Shown here: in pieces, positions 45,058 to 52,984 of the stretch
How the letters are laid out: each line of letters starts with the position of its first letter
Position numbering within the stretch: the stretch's first letter is position 1
NCBI RefSeq assembly: GCF_022376295.1
Contig: NZ_CP060140.1
Location: forward strand, 2,112,356-2,176,355
Reading direction: 5' to 3'
Source of the DNA: Nodularia sphaerocarpa UHCC 0038
GTDB taxonomy: Bacteria > Cyanobacteriota > Cyanobacteriia > Cyanobacteriales > Nostocaceae
DNA length: 64,000 nucleotides
Program-made: the position numbers and the translations under genes
Notes under the pieces: model-generated
Told to the model about the DNA's origin: nothing
Databases searched by the model: none
Seen by the model: the letters and a program-made list of their open reading frames with translations, nothing else

Positions 45058-45078
45058 CTCATGACTGGAAGTCACGAG
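45058..45078. mobile_element. Left-end-like hairpin of an IS200/IS605 remnant
   Basis: CTCATGACT-GGA-AGTCACGAG has nine-base arms with one mismatch and shares sequence with the hairpin at 44718-44738. If both are ends, the remnant spans about 360 bp. Confidence 0.4.
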
Positions 45079-45124
45079 TGTGCGGCTTGAAAACATCAAT
45101 GCAATTTAGATTTTGGGGTGGTGT

Positions 45125-46027
45125 GTGTTTAAATTTCTGACAAAACTTGACTATTTGCTCAAAGAAACTTTCCTCGGTTTGCTGCGGGGCGGTTGGATGA
45201 ATTGGGCTGCTATCAGTACCGTCACAGTGTTACTATTTTTATTTGGCTTGAGTCTACAAACTTCTTGGCAAGTTGAAAAACTCTTGAATCAGTTTGGTAG
45301 CCAGTTAGAAGTTTCAGTTTATCTCGATCCAGAGACACCAGCCCGCAGTATTGAGCCATTTATCGCCCAAATGTCGGATGTAGTCGGGATGCAAATTATT
45401 ACGAAAGAACAAGCTTGGACGAAGTTAGTTCAAGAATTAGGTATTTCTAATATTGATGGTGCTACGCAACAGTTAGGAGATAATCCTCTGGTGGATGAGA
45501 TTAAGGTAAAAGCTCGTAATTCTGAGGTTGTCCCAGATTTAGCTACGGAATTAGTCAAAATCCGGGGTGTGGAAACGGTGCAGTATATAGATGAAGCAGT
45601 GAAACGCATTGCCCAGTTGCACCGGGGTTTAAATTGGATTACTTTAACAATTACAATTATTTTAACTTTAACTGCGATCGCAGTCACTACTACCACCATT
45701 CGCCTAATTGTCATGGCGCGACGGCGAGAAATTGAAATTATGCAACTGGTAGGGGCGACATCTGCTTGGATTTATCTACCGTTTATTTTACAGGGAATTA
45801 CCTTCGGTTTAGTTGGCGGTGCGATCGCTTGGAGTTTCATTTCCTTAATCCAACAGTTTATCAGCAGGACTTTAGCTAATCAACCAGATTTTATCCAATT
45901 TATTACCAACGGTTTGCAACTTAGTACCGCACAGGTTTTACTCTTACCTTTAATTCTTTTAAGTTTCGGTGCAGTGGTAGGATTGATGGGCAGCTTGTTT
46001 GCTGTGCGGCGGTTTGCGAAGAATTAA
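45125..46027 (+). CDS. ftsX: Cell division protein FtsX-like permease
   Basis: A 300-residue membrane protein from GTG 45125 (FKFLTKLDYLLKETFLGLLR); the TTG at 45113 would add four residues. It has one N-terminal membrane span (STVTVLLFLFGLSL), an extracytoplasmic domain (~60-160, LEVSVYLDPETPARSI), and three C-terminal spans with ARRREIEIMQLVGATSAWIYLPFILQG between them, as in FtsX. FtsX works with the ATPase FtsE to control cell-wall hydrolases. No ftsE lies next to it here. Followed after 24 bases by a DUF3598 gene on the same strand. Confidence 0.9.
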   Translation: MFKFLTKLDYLLKETFLGLLRGGWMNWAAISTVTVLLFLFGLSLQTSWQVEKLLNQFGSQLEVSVYLDPETPARSIEPFIAQMSDVVGMQIITKEQAWTKLVQELGISNIDGATQQLGDNPLVDEIKVKARNSEVVPDLATELVKIRGVETVQYIDEAVKRIAQLHRGLNWITLTITIILTLTAIAVTTTTIRLIVMARRREIEIMQLVGATSAWIYLPFILQGITFGLVGGAIAWSFISLIQQFISRTLANQPDFIQFITNGLQLSTAQVLLLPLILLSFGAVVGLMGSLFAVRRFAKN

Positions 46028-46051
46028 AATATAGCAATCAGGACTTAATTT

Positions 46052-46861
46052 ATGGCAACTCAGTGGGAATATTTACTGCAAAATCTCGGTGAATGGCAAG
46101 GTTCATTTACCCGATTCTCACCCCAAGGCGCACTTTTAGAAGATATCAAAAGTGTAGTTTCTTTGCAAGGGTTGGAAAATAACCAGACTATCCGCCAAAT
46201 TGTCAGCCGCCAAGGACAAGAAGATTTAGTCTTAGAATACAGTTCTCTGGCTAAGACTACGTTGTTTTTTGCCAATGGTGCTTTTTCCCAAGGTTCAATT
46301 CAGCTAGCCCCTTTTACAGAATTTGGGGCGGAACTCGGTTTAATTCATGAAAATCGCCGCTTACGCCTGGTGCAAATATTTAATAAAACTGGAAATTTAG
46401 ATAAAATAACTCTGATTCGAGAACATTTAGCTGGGACTGAAGCAGTAGAACGCCCATCGTTACAAATAGATGATTTATTGGGAGAATGGCAAGGTGAAGC
46501 TGTAACCATATATCCAGATTGGTCTTCCCCGGATCATTACTCTACCAATTTAAAATTACAATTAGATGATACTGGGCGGTTAATTCAAAGTTTAACTTTT
46601 GGCGAAAATACAATTACTTCAACTGGAACTATTCAAGGTGCGATGATTAACTTTGATCAAAATCCTCAAAAACAGGTACAAGTATTACTACTCCCTGATG
46701 GTGCTTCTGTCACATCTCCGTTACAGGTGCAGTTGCGTCAACCTTTATTTTTAGAAGTTGGTTGGTTAATTCAGCCTAATCTGCGCCAGCGCATGGTTCG
46801 CAGCTACAACGATCAAGGCGAATGGGTGAGTTTAACATTAGTTACAGAAGAAAAAGTTTAA
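46052..46861 (+). CDS. DUF3598 family lipocalin-like protein
   Basis: A 269-residue protein with two similar halves (WEYLLQNLGEWQGSFTRFSP and LQIDDLLGEWQGEAVTIYPD), each starting with an LGEWQG motif, consistent with a tandem beta-barrel (calycin-type) fold of the cyanobacterial DUF3598 family. Such proteins have no established function. ATG at 46052. Cotranscribed with ftsX is likely, given the short gap. Confidence 0.82.
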   Translation: MATQWEYLLQNLGEWQGSFTRFSPQGALLEDIKSVVSLQGLENNQTIRQIVSRQGQEDLVLEYSSLAKTTLFFANGAFSQGSIQLAPFTEFGAELGLIHENRRLRLVQIFNKTGNLDKITLIREHLAGTEAVERPSLQIDDLLGEWQGEAVTIYPDWSSPDHYSTNLKLQLDDTGRLIQSLTFGENTITSTGTIQGAMINFDQNPQKQVQVLLLPDGASVTSPLQVQLRQPLFLEVGWLIQPNLRQRMVRSYNDQGEWVSLTLVTEEKV

Positions 46862-46897
46862 CCTTACCAAAATTACCAATCGAGATCACAAATAATT

Positions 46898-47182
46898 CTA
46901 TTTTTGAGCAACTTCGCTGAGTGCTTCTTGAATTACTTCATCACTCACACCACGTCGCTTCAGACTCGCAACTAAAGCAGAAACACTATCCCCATCGAAC
47001 CTTTCTAAATCCGTCCGTAATCCCTGACCGATATAAGCTCGTATCAAAGGCTGATAACCGGAAAAACCCAGTAATGGAGCAATTCGCTTTAAATCCTCAA
47101 TCACATCTTCAGGAATCCGAATTGTGACACTAGTCATAGGACGGTTGCGGTCTAAGCGTTGTTTTAAATCTTTAACTTTCAT
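46898..47182 (-). CDS. Ribbon-helix-helix DNA-binding protein
   Basis: A 94-residue protein from ATG 47182 (MKVKDLKQRLDRNRPMTSV); a longer start at 47236 would overlap the divergent ASCH gene. TSVTIRIPEDVIEDLKRIAP is the RHH strand-helix region, followed by LLGFSGYQPLIRAYIGQGLR. Such proteins are usually antitoxins or small regulators. It is divergent from the ASCH gene with a 43-base spacer that must hold both promoters; direct regulation of that gene is a reasonable inference. Confidence 0.78.
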   Translation of the reverse strand: MKVKDLKQRLDRNRPMTSVTIRIPEDVIEDLKRIAPLLGFSGYQPLIRAYIGQGLRTDLERFDGDSVSALVASLKRRGVSDEVIQEALSEVAQK

Positions 47183-47225
47183 AATGAAGTAAACTGTTAA
47201 ATCATTTATTTTTACATAAACAGCT

Positions 47226-47636
47226 ATGGACATCAACTATCCAGAAAAGCTAAAAGCCATTTCAATTCATCCACCTTTCGCCTATGCAATTGTGCGGGGA
47301 TTAAAACAGCAAGAGTACAGAACTAAAGCCACCAATAGGAAGGGATGGATATTAATTCATGCCTCGAAATCAACCGCAAGTGATGAATATTTCAGAGAAT
47401 ATGGCATGAATCCAAGCACTATTAAACGTGGTGCAATCATCGGAGCCTGCAAGATTACAAGCTGTCTGCAAGCTGGATTTGATCAATATGCTTATCAATT
47501 ATCAGAGGCTTTTGAATTCAAAACTCCGATACATTGTGCAGGCTCTCAATCAATTTTTTGGGGTGCAACTAACGAAGAAAGGAAAGTGGTATTCACCCTA
47601 GCTAGTGAACAAATAAGAAGTCATTTATTAAAGTAA
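47226..47636 (+). CDS. ASCH-domain protein
   Basis: A 136-residue ASCH/PUA-like protein: LKAISIHPPFAYAIVRGLKQ, a YRTKATNRKGWILIHASKS stretch with the conserved R...W..IHAS signature, then GAIIGACKITSC. ASCH proteins bind RNA and some are ribonucleases (YqfB) or transcription coactivators. ATG at 47226. With its divergent RHH neighbour it may form a regulated unit. Confidence 0.86.
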   Translation: MDINYPEKLKAISIHPPFAYAIVRGLKQQEYRTKATNRKGWILIHASKSTASDEYFREYGMNPSTIKRGAIIGACKITSCLQAGFDQYAYQLSEAFEFKTPIHCAGSQSIFWGATNEERKVVFTLASEQIRSHLLK

Positions 47637-47667
47637 TAATAATGATGTCTTTTTTTACATCTACCCC

Positions 47668-48243
47668 TCATACTAAATCACAACTACGTTGCAACGCTTC
47701 CTTAAGTAAAGCCTGATACTCATCATCCCTAATACCGTAAGCGCCAAATCTTTCCAAATGGGGATTCATCATTTGGGCATCAAATAGTACAAATTGCTTT
47801 TGACGTAATCTTTCCACCAACTTAACCATAGCCACCTTTGAGCCTTCAGTAATGCGGAAAAACATCGACTCACCAATGAAAGCACCGCCAATTACCAGCC
47901 CTAAAATACCCCCAGCTAGTTCATCACCTTGCCAAGTTTCAAAACTATAGGCGTAACCATTCTGGTAAAGTAACCAGTAAATCTCTTGTAACTCTCGTGA
48001 AATCCAAGTAGTTTCGCGATTAGCACATCCAGCCACCACACCCTGAAAATCACGATTAATCGCCACAGTAAAACGCTCTTGATTGAGAACACGCTGTAAC
48101 GACTTCGGGTAGCGAAATCGCTCATCCAAAGGAATCAAAGTGCGATCGCGACTTCCATACCATCCCAGGCCTGTATGATCATCAGCCATGAGAAAATAAC
48201 CTTGAGCATAACCCCGAACAATAGCAGCGACATCATATTGCAT
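47668..48243 (-). CDS. aat: Leucyl/phenylalanyl-tRNA-protein transferase
   Basis: Attaches Leu or Phe to N-terminal Arg/Lys of proteins, marking them for ClpAP-type degradation through ClpS. From ATG 48243 it is 191 residues (MQYDVAAIVRGYAQGYFL). The conserved PLDERFRYPKSLQRVL and FETWQGDELAGGILGLVIGG, GESMFF and FDAQMMNPHLERFGAYGI blocks are all present, and the protein is complete. The N-terminal ~10 residues upstream in the longer frame are probably not translated. Confidence 0.94.
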   Translation of the reverse strand: MQYDVAAIVRGYAQGYFLMADDHTGLGWYGSRDRTLIPLDERFRYPKSLQRVLNQERFTVAINRDFQGVVAGCANRETTWISRELQEIYWLLYQNGYAYSFETWQGDELAGGILGLVIGGAFIGESMFFRITEGSKVAMVKLVERLRQKQFVLFDAQMMNPHLERFGAYGIRDDEYQALLKEALQRSCDLV

Positions 48244-48269
48244 AATTAAGCAAACAAGCAAAAAACCCT

Positions 48270-48311
48270 CTCAGCGTACCTTTGCGTTTCCCTCAGCGTA
48301 CCTTTGCGTTT
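48270..48311. repeat. Direct repeat of 20 nt, 22-nt period
   Basis: CTCAGCGTACCTTTGCGTTT occurs at 48270-48289 and again at 48292-48311, just upstream of the hypothetical gene. CTCTGCGTACCT-type repeats are dispersed in Nostocales genomes. Confidence 0.8.
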
Positions 48312-48320
48312 AAAAAAAAG

Positions 48321-48650
48321 ATGACTCAAGCAATTCCACCCATCACCTTACCACCCTCCAACAACCCCGATCTAGAAGGACAATGGTTGCAAGATTCCTT
48401 ATTGCGGTGGCTAGACACAGAATTTTTACCGGAAATAGTCAATCAAAAAATCGCCCAACGCGCGGCGCAAATCTTTGTCCGTCAACGCATGGAAGGAGAA
48501 AACGACCTGGGATCTCTAGTTATAGCCATTGTTACAGAGATGCAGGCATTTGATTTTTCCAAAAGTTTTTATGGAGAGTTTGCGATCGCCAACGCCGTCA
48601 GCGATCTACTCTTAGACAGTCTAGGTATAGACCGTTGTTGTGGAGAATAG
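48321..48650 (+). CDS. Conserved-looking hypothetical protein
   Basis: A 109-residue protein from ATG 48321 (MTQAIPPITLPPSNNPDLEG); the longer 122-residue frame begins in the direct repeat and is unlikely. It contains QWLQDSLLRWLDTEFLPEIV, QKIAQRAAQIFVRQRMEGEN and a C-terminal LLLDSLGIDRCCGE. No domain recognised, but the helical regularity and clean frame support a real gene. It converges with rpsN across a short hairpin. Confidence 0.72.
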   Translation: MTQAIPPITLPPSNNPDLEGQWLQDSLLRWLDTEFLPEIVNQKIAQRAAQIFVRQRMEGENDLGSLVIAIVTEMQAFDFSKSFYGEFAIANAVSDLLLDSLGIDRCCGE

Positions 48651-48660
48651 CTTGGCTGTG

Positions 48661-48689
48661 GTCATTAGTTCTTTGTCCAAACTAATGAC
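48661..48689. terminator. Inverted repeat between convergent genes
   Basis: GTCATTAGTT (48661-48670) and AACTAATGAC (48680-48689) pair around a nine-base loop. It uses the same TAATGAC unit as the STRR repeats and may end transcription from both sides; no T-run is present. Confidence 0.5.
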
Positions 48690-48695
48690 CAACCA

Positions 48696-48998
48696 CTACC
48701 AGCTAGACTTGACCACACCAGGTAAAAGACCTTGATGCGCCCATTCCCGTAGCACGTTCCGAGATAGCCCAAAGTCGCTGTAAACACCTCTAGGACGACC
48801 AGTTACCCAGCAACGATTGCGGTGACGAGTCGGCGCACTATTCCGGGGTAGCTGTTGAATTTTCCGGTGAACTTCCAACTTATCCAAAGGAGATACAGCG
48901 CTGTTGAACTCTTCCAACAATGCTTCTCGCTTGTCAGCATACTTTTCTACCAACTTGGCGCGTTTTTTTTCGCGCTCAATCATACTCTTTTTTGCCAT
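48696..48998 (-). CDS. rpsN: 30S ribosomal protein S14
   Basis: A 100-residue S14 of the long, zinc-free type, which sits in the 30S head. Family regions: MAKKSMIEREKKRAKLVEKY at the N-terminus, LPRNSAPTRHRNRCWVTGRP and FGLSRNVLREWAHQGLLPGV at the C-terminus. Complete. Gene order with nth and rseP on the same strand resembles that recalled for other cyanobacteria. ATG at 48998. Confidence 0.97.
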   Translation of the reverse strand: MAKKSMIEREKKRAKLVEKYADKREALLEEFNSAVSPLDKLEVHRKIQQLPRNSAPTRHRNRCWVTGRPRGVYSDFGLSRNVLREWAHQGLLPGVVKSSW

Positions 48999-49066
48999 AA
49001 ATTCTCTAACAGATTTAAAGACAGCATTTTCTATCTTACCGTGTCCCTGTCAATTATAGGGATATT

Positions 49067-49744
49067 TTATGTCGCTTGTTCTGCCACCAATGTTTTTTTA
49101 GCAGTGGGACATAAATCACTTAACTCACAAGCATCACACACAGGAGAACGGGCTTTACAAACAGCACGACCGTGATAAATCAACCGAATTGACCAATTTT
49201 CCCAATCTGGCTGGGGTAACAACTTCATTAAATCTTTCTCAATCCGGATTGGGTCAGGAAATTTAGTTAAACCCAAGCGTTGGCTCAAACGCTTCACGTG
49301 AGTATCTACAGTCACCCCAGCATTAATACCATAAGCATGAGCTAGAACGACATTGCCAGTTTTGCGCGCCACACCTGGAAGCTGTAATAATTGCTCCATT
49401 TGGTTGGGAACTACAGAGTCAAACTCGCTGACAATTTTCCGACAAGCCCCTTGAATATTCTTCGCCTTATTGCGATAAAAACCTGTAGAACGCACCAAAT
49501 TTTCTAACTCTTCTAAATCAGCATTAGCTAAACTAGCCGCATCAGGAAAGCGTGCAAATAAAGCTGGTGTAACTTTATTGACTCGCTCATCTGTACACTG
49601 GGCGGAGAGAATAGTTGCTACTAGCAGTTGGACAGGCGTTGAATAATTCAAGGAACAAGTTGCATCTGGATAAAGACGCTGCAAGCGGGCGAGAATTTCT
49701 AACGCCCGTTGCTTTTTGGATGGGGATTTCCGGCTCACACTCAC
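49067..49744 (-). CDS. nth: Endonuclease III (DNA glycosylase/AP lyase)
   Basis: Removes oxidised pyrimidines and nicks abasic sites in base excision repair. The start chosen is GTG 49744, which overlaps the rseP stop by four bases (GTGA) and begins SVSRKSPSKKQRAL; an ATG at 49765 would give seven extra residues. HhH-GPD motifs are QLPGVARKTGNVVLAHAYGI and VDTHVKRLSQRLGL (catalytic Asp in VDTHV), and the C-terminal 4Fe-4S motif C-x6-C-x2-C-x5-C is CKARSPVCDACELSDLC. Full length, 225 residues. Coupled to rseP. Confidence 0.96.
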   Translation of the reverse strand: MSVSRKSPSKKQRALEILARLQRLYPDATCSLNYSTPVQLLVATILSAQCTDERVNKVTPALFARFPDAASLANADLEELENLVRSTGFYRNKAKNIQGACRKIVSEFDSVVPNQMEQLLQLPGVARKTGNVVLAHAYGINAGVTVDTHVKRLSQRLGLTKFPDPIRIEKDLMKLLPQPDWENWSIRLIYHGRAVCKARSPVCDACELSDLCPTAKKTLVAEQAT

Positions 49745-50838
49745 TGGAATAACTTTTGTACCCACTCTAATTGGGAAGTTAACTGACTGGTTTCTTTGAC
49801 GATCAGAAAAATGCCTAGTCCTAAAAGTAGCACTAAACCAGTTTGCATCACACCTTCTTGAATCCGGTTAGGTAATGGCTTACCACGTACACCTTCAATC
49901 AGCAAAAATGCCAGTTGTCCGCCATCTAAAGCGGGTAAAGGCAAAATGTTGATAATTGCCAAGTTAATGCTGATTAAAGCGCCAAAGAAGAACAAACCAC
50001 CTGTGTCATTTTGGGCAATGTTAGAACCAATTTGCACAATTTTAATCGGTCCGGCTACCTGACTCGCGGTTTCGCCGAAGTTAGTGATTAATTTCCCAAA
50101 TCCTTGAACTGTCAGGGTAACAAGGCGCTGAAATTCCGTAGCACCAATATTCAATGCTTGACCGACATTTTTTACGGGACGGCGAACAACTTCACCATTG
50201 GGAGCTAGTCCGATGCCTATACTACCTCCGGCTGGCTTCTCTTCAGGAACTACATTTACAGTCAGTTTTTGGTCGCCACGGGCAATTTCTAGTTGCACAG
50301 ACTGACCTGGACTATTTTTAATGATGTCTCTGAAAGCTTCAATGTCTTTTAGCTCTGTGCCAAATTCTGTTTGATCAGCTGCTAAGATGACATCTCCTGG
50401 TTTAATTCCGGCTTCTGTGGCTACAGAACTGACTTCTGGTGCTAGTTGTTGAATTAAAACTCCTGGGGCGCTGGCTTGTCCGACACCGATGAGGCTGACT
50501 TGAGTTACCAAGAGGAAATAGGCAAAGATTAAATTGGCGATGACTCCGGCGCTGATCACAATCGCCCGGTCGAAAATGGGACGGTTACGCAGCAAATTCG
50601 GGTCATTGGGGGGAATATCGCTATCTGGGTCATCGTCGGGAAAGCCGACAAAACCCCCCAGGGGAAACAGACGGATAGCATATTCGGTTTGTGGTCCTTG
50701 GTACTTCCAAAGAACTGGGCCGAATCCTAAAGAAAAGCGGTTAACAAGAATACCTTGAGAACGAGCTGCGGTAAAGTGTCCCAGCTCGTGTACCAAGATC
50801 AGAACAGCCAAGACTGCGATCGCTGCTAAAACTGACAT
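49741..50838 (-). CDS. rseP: Site-2 protease RseP (M50 metalloprotease)
   Basis: A 365-residue intramembrane zinc protease that cuts membrane-anchored regulators. VLAVLILVHELGHFTAARSQ has the HExxH motif (H17, H21), and LPLPALDGGQ near residue 300 gives the third zinc-ligand region. A periplasmic-side PDZ (~140-205, AGIKPGDVILAADQTEFGT) lies between membrane spans. ATG at 50838. It precedes nth with a four-base overlap, so they are cotranscribed. A ~2-kb accessory segment separates it from serS. Confidence 0.94.
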   Translation of the reverse strand: MSVLAAIAVLAVLILVHELGHFTAARSQGILVNRFSLGFGPVLWKYQGPQTEYAIRLFPLGGFVGFPDDDPDSDIPPNDPNLLRNRPIFDRAIVISAGVIANLIFAYFLLVTQVSLIGVGQASAPGVLIQQLAPEVSSVATEAGIKPGDVILAADQTEFGTELKDIEAFRDIIKNSPGQSVQLEIARGDQKLTVNVVPEEKPAGGSIGIGLAPNGEVVRRPVKNVGQALNIGATEFQRLVTLTVQGFGKLITNFGETASQVAGPIKIVQIGSNIAQNDTGGLFFFGALISINLAIINILPLPALDGGQLAFLLIEGVRGKPLPNRIQEGVMQTGLVLLLGLGIFLIVKETSQLTSQLEWVQKLFQ

Positions 50839-51047
50839 AGAGCAAATTAGTCAAAAAATTCGGATATTACTCTTATTGTAATAGTTAAGGAATGGCTAAG
50901 GAGTCTTAACCCATCCTGGGGGATCAGTGAAGGGCTGGGTTGAGTTAAGCGATCGCTACGACGAGCAACACCTAAGCACTAACGCACTACTCGAATTTCT
51001 CCACACTCAGGCTACCCCATAAGCGATCAGTGGTGAGAACAATTTGA

Positions 51048-51275
51048 TCACCTTAAAATATCCAGTAATTCATCTTTAGATATATCCGTATCTCGAAGAA
51101 TTTTTAATAATAGTCCCTTGCCAATTGTCTTACCAGCATGAACGGGGATAGAAACAACTCTATTATCTTCATGTTTCATCCGTACATGGCTGCCTTTTTG
51201 CCTGATTACGCAGAATCCTATTTTTTGCAGCGCAGCAATAAGTTCTTCTCCCGTTGGGTTTGGTAGTTTTGCCAT
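51048..51275 (-). CDS. hicA: HicA mRNA interferase toxin
   Basis: A 75-residue HicA toxin, a small ribonuclease of the double-stranded-RNA-binding fold that cleaves mRNA. The catalytic His is H30 in RQKGSHVRMKHED, followed by VSIPVHAGKTIGKGLLLKIL. It overlaps the hicB stop by one base (TAATG), so antitoxin and toxin are translated together. Complete, with no frameshift. ATG at 51275. Confidence 0.93.
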   Translation of the reverse strand: MAKLPNPTGEELIAALQKIGFCVIRQKGSHVRMKHEDNRVVSIPVHAGKTIGKGLLLKILRDTDISKDELLDILR

Positions 51276-51484
51276 TAGATCACCATCTTATGCACACCAA
51301 TAAACTCGGTTGTTGAATCTTCTTGTAATTCTTCAAGGCACATTTCAATTACTTCGCGGATATTTTGCATAAGTTCATCAATAGTTTCTCCTTGGCTATA
51401 GCAAGCTTTGAGTTGTGGAACTTCACCAATATATATTCCATCTTCATCCCGTTCAATTACAACGTAAAACTCTTTATTTTTCAT
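51275..51484 (-). CDS. hicB: HicB antitoxin
   Basis: A 69-residue HicB-type antitoxin from ATG 51484 (MKNKEFYVVIERDEDGIYIG), with the GAGGAAAG ribosome site just upstream deciding the start; a longer frame to 51529 is not supported. EVPQLKACYSQGETIDELMQ is the partial RNase H-like fold of HicB. It lacks a visible C-terminal DNA-binding domain, so autoregulation may be weak or need the toxin. It is 116 bases downstream of the HEPN-motif gene on the same strand. Confidence 0.92.
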   Translation of the reverse strand: MKNKEFYVVIERDEDGIYIGEVPQLKACYSQGETIDELMQNIREVIEMCLEELQEDSTTEFIGVHKMVI

Positions 51485-51600
51485 GATTCTTTCCTCTGTA
51501 TGGTGAGAGCAATTCTTATATTCTATCATTTGATAAATCTTGATTTACAATTGCCTTAATCAGGATTTATAGTATTAAATCTATCTTTGAAGTAGCATTT

Positions 51601-52821
51601 TTAAGATTGAGAAGGGCTGTTAGTTACTATAGACATATATTCTCCAGTATAACTAAGAATCCTTAAAATAATTTTTATCAGTAAGTCGTAGTATTTTTTG
51701 AAAAAATCTATCTTTTCATTAAAAGTTAATAGGGGAATTTCACCTTGATGAAATAATGGATTCCGAACTGAATCCCGCAAAGTATCATCCATCATTTGGC
51801 TAGGAATGAAACGGAGGTACTTATTTACTTGCCTTAACTTTTGTTGAATATTATTTCCTACCTGATCTTGAGTTAATCCTTGAGACAATAAGTACTTGAA
51901 TAAAATATACTCATAAGCCATGATCATTGTTGCTAGTTTAATATCAATGTATTTTTGTTGGTTTATTTCTGCTAATAATCCAATACAGGTATTGATGTCC
52001 ATACTTCTTTGCAGAGCTTTGTACTTTTCATAAGAATCATTAAAAGCTTTTGGTATACCTCCATTAATACGAAAATTATCAATGACATAATTGCGATTAA
52101 AATAATTTTTAACGGTATTTTCTATAAAATATTGAACAATTTCACCATCCGCGTAGTATTCAACTATTGGAATGAACTTTAAATTTAGATTGATAAGACT
52201 TAAAAACCAGCTTATCGAAGTAATTTCATATTGAATACAATCAATATTTTCATCTTTATTGATTGGAATACTAACTTGAGAAATAATTGCACTGTTTATT
52301 CTCTCCATATCAATTAAGTTAAGAAGCTGCTTATTGTTCTCCAGCATCTGAAAGCATACTTCTTTACCGTTAATGTTAACTAGGAATCCACATTCGCAAT
52401 CAACCGCAGAAAAGGTGAAATTACTAAAATAAGCTTTTGCTAGAGTTAGTTGTTTAGTTTCTTGTTCTTTTCGCTTTAAAGTAATTGAATTTGGAAGATA
52501 GAACAAACTGAGTCTATGATAAGTTGCACAATTTTTCTCTGTCTCAGCTAGAAAATGAAGATTTCTACATTCAATTTCCCATATTTCATCACCAGATATC
52601 CCAGAGAAAGAGTTAATTTTTTTAAAACTCAATTCATTGTCTAAATGCTGAATCGGTTCTTTTGTATGTAATATGAAAATAATGCTTCCAGAAGCATCTA
52701 TACATAGCTCCCAAAAGTACTCTATATTTTTGTCAGATTTGCCTTCACCACATTTATACGGTATCCTTGAGTATTCATAGATATCGCCTAGTCTCTTTTT
52801 AAAATAATCTTGTGTAAACAT
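51601..52821 (-). CDS. HEPN-motif protein, possible defence effector
   Basis: A 406-residue soluble protein with no clear whole-length family. Near the C-terminus is RDSVRNPLFHQGEI: R353-N354-x3-H358, matching the Rx4-6H signature of HEPN ribonucleases. The helix before it (TMIMAYEYILFKYLLSQGLT) fits a HEPN four-helix bundle. The N-terminal ~200 residues (WELCIDASGSIIFILHTKEP) are beta-rich and could be a sensing domain. This domain order resembles ApeA-like defence proteins, but I cannot claim homology. It is AT-rich, sits between serS and rseP with HicBA, and has a palindrome upstream. ATG at 52821. Function unknown. Confidence 0.72.
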   Translation of the reverse strand: MFTQDYFKKRLGDIYEYSRIPYKCGEGKSDKNIEYFWELCIDASGSIIFILHTKEPIQHLDNELSFKKINSFSGISGDEIWEIECRNLHFLAETEKNCATYHRLSLFYLPNSITLKRKEQETKQLTLAKAYFSNFTFSAVDCECGFLVNINGKEVCFQMLENNKQLLNLIDMERINSAIISQVSIPINKDENIDCIQYEITSISWFLSLINLNLKFIPIVEYYADGEIVQYFIENTVKNYFNRNYVIDNFRINGGIPKAFNDSYEKYKALQRSMDINTCIGLLAEINQQKYIDIKLATMIMAYEYILFKYLLSQGLTQDQVGNNIQQKLRQVNKYLRFIPSQMMDDTLRDSVRNPLFHQGEIPLLTFNEKIDFFKKYYDLLIKIILRILSYTGEYMSIVTNSPSQS

Positions 52822-52860
52822 TTTTATTTAATAGAGGTCATAATTGAATATGATAAAATC

Positions 52861-52878
52861 ATAACAATAAATTGTTAT
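52861..52878. promoter_or_regulatory. Perfect palindrome upstream of the HEPN-motif gene
   Basis: ATAACAAT-AA-ATTGTTAT: eight-base perfect arms around two bases, 40 bases before the gene's start. A likely operator for a dimeric repressor, perhaps autoregulation; not proven. Confidence 0.5.
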
Positions 52879-52901
52879 ATTGTATTAAAATTTCGTACAA
52901 C

Positions 52902-52917
52902 CACCCCGTAAGGGGTG
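52902..52917. terminator. Hairpin downstream of serS
   Basis: CACCCC-GTAA-GGGGTG, between serS and the HEPN-motif gene. It may end the serS transcript or be a repeat. Confidence 0.5.
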
Positions 52918-52984
52918 ATTATCTGGAATTTATTCGTAATAAACTATCCCAATAATGAAAATATAGGAATGCTTTCTATCCCTA

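Noticed and set aside
51601..52821. Calling the HEPN-motif protein ApeA
   Set aside because: Only a short HEPN-like motif and rough layout match; without a profile comparison the name cannot be supported.
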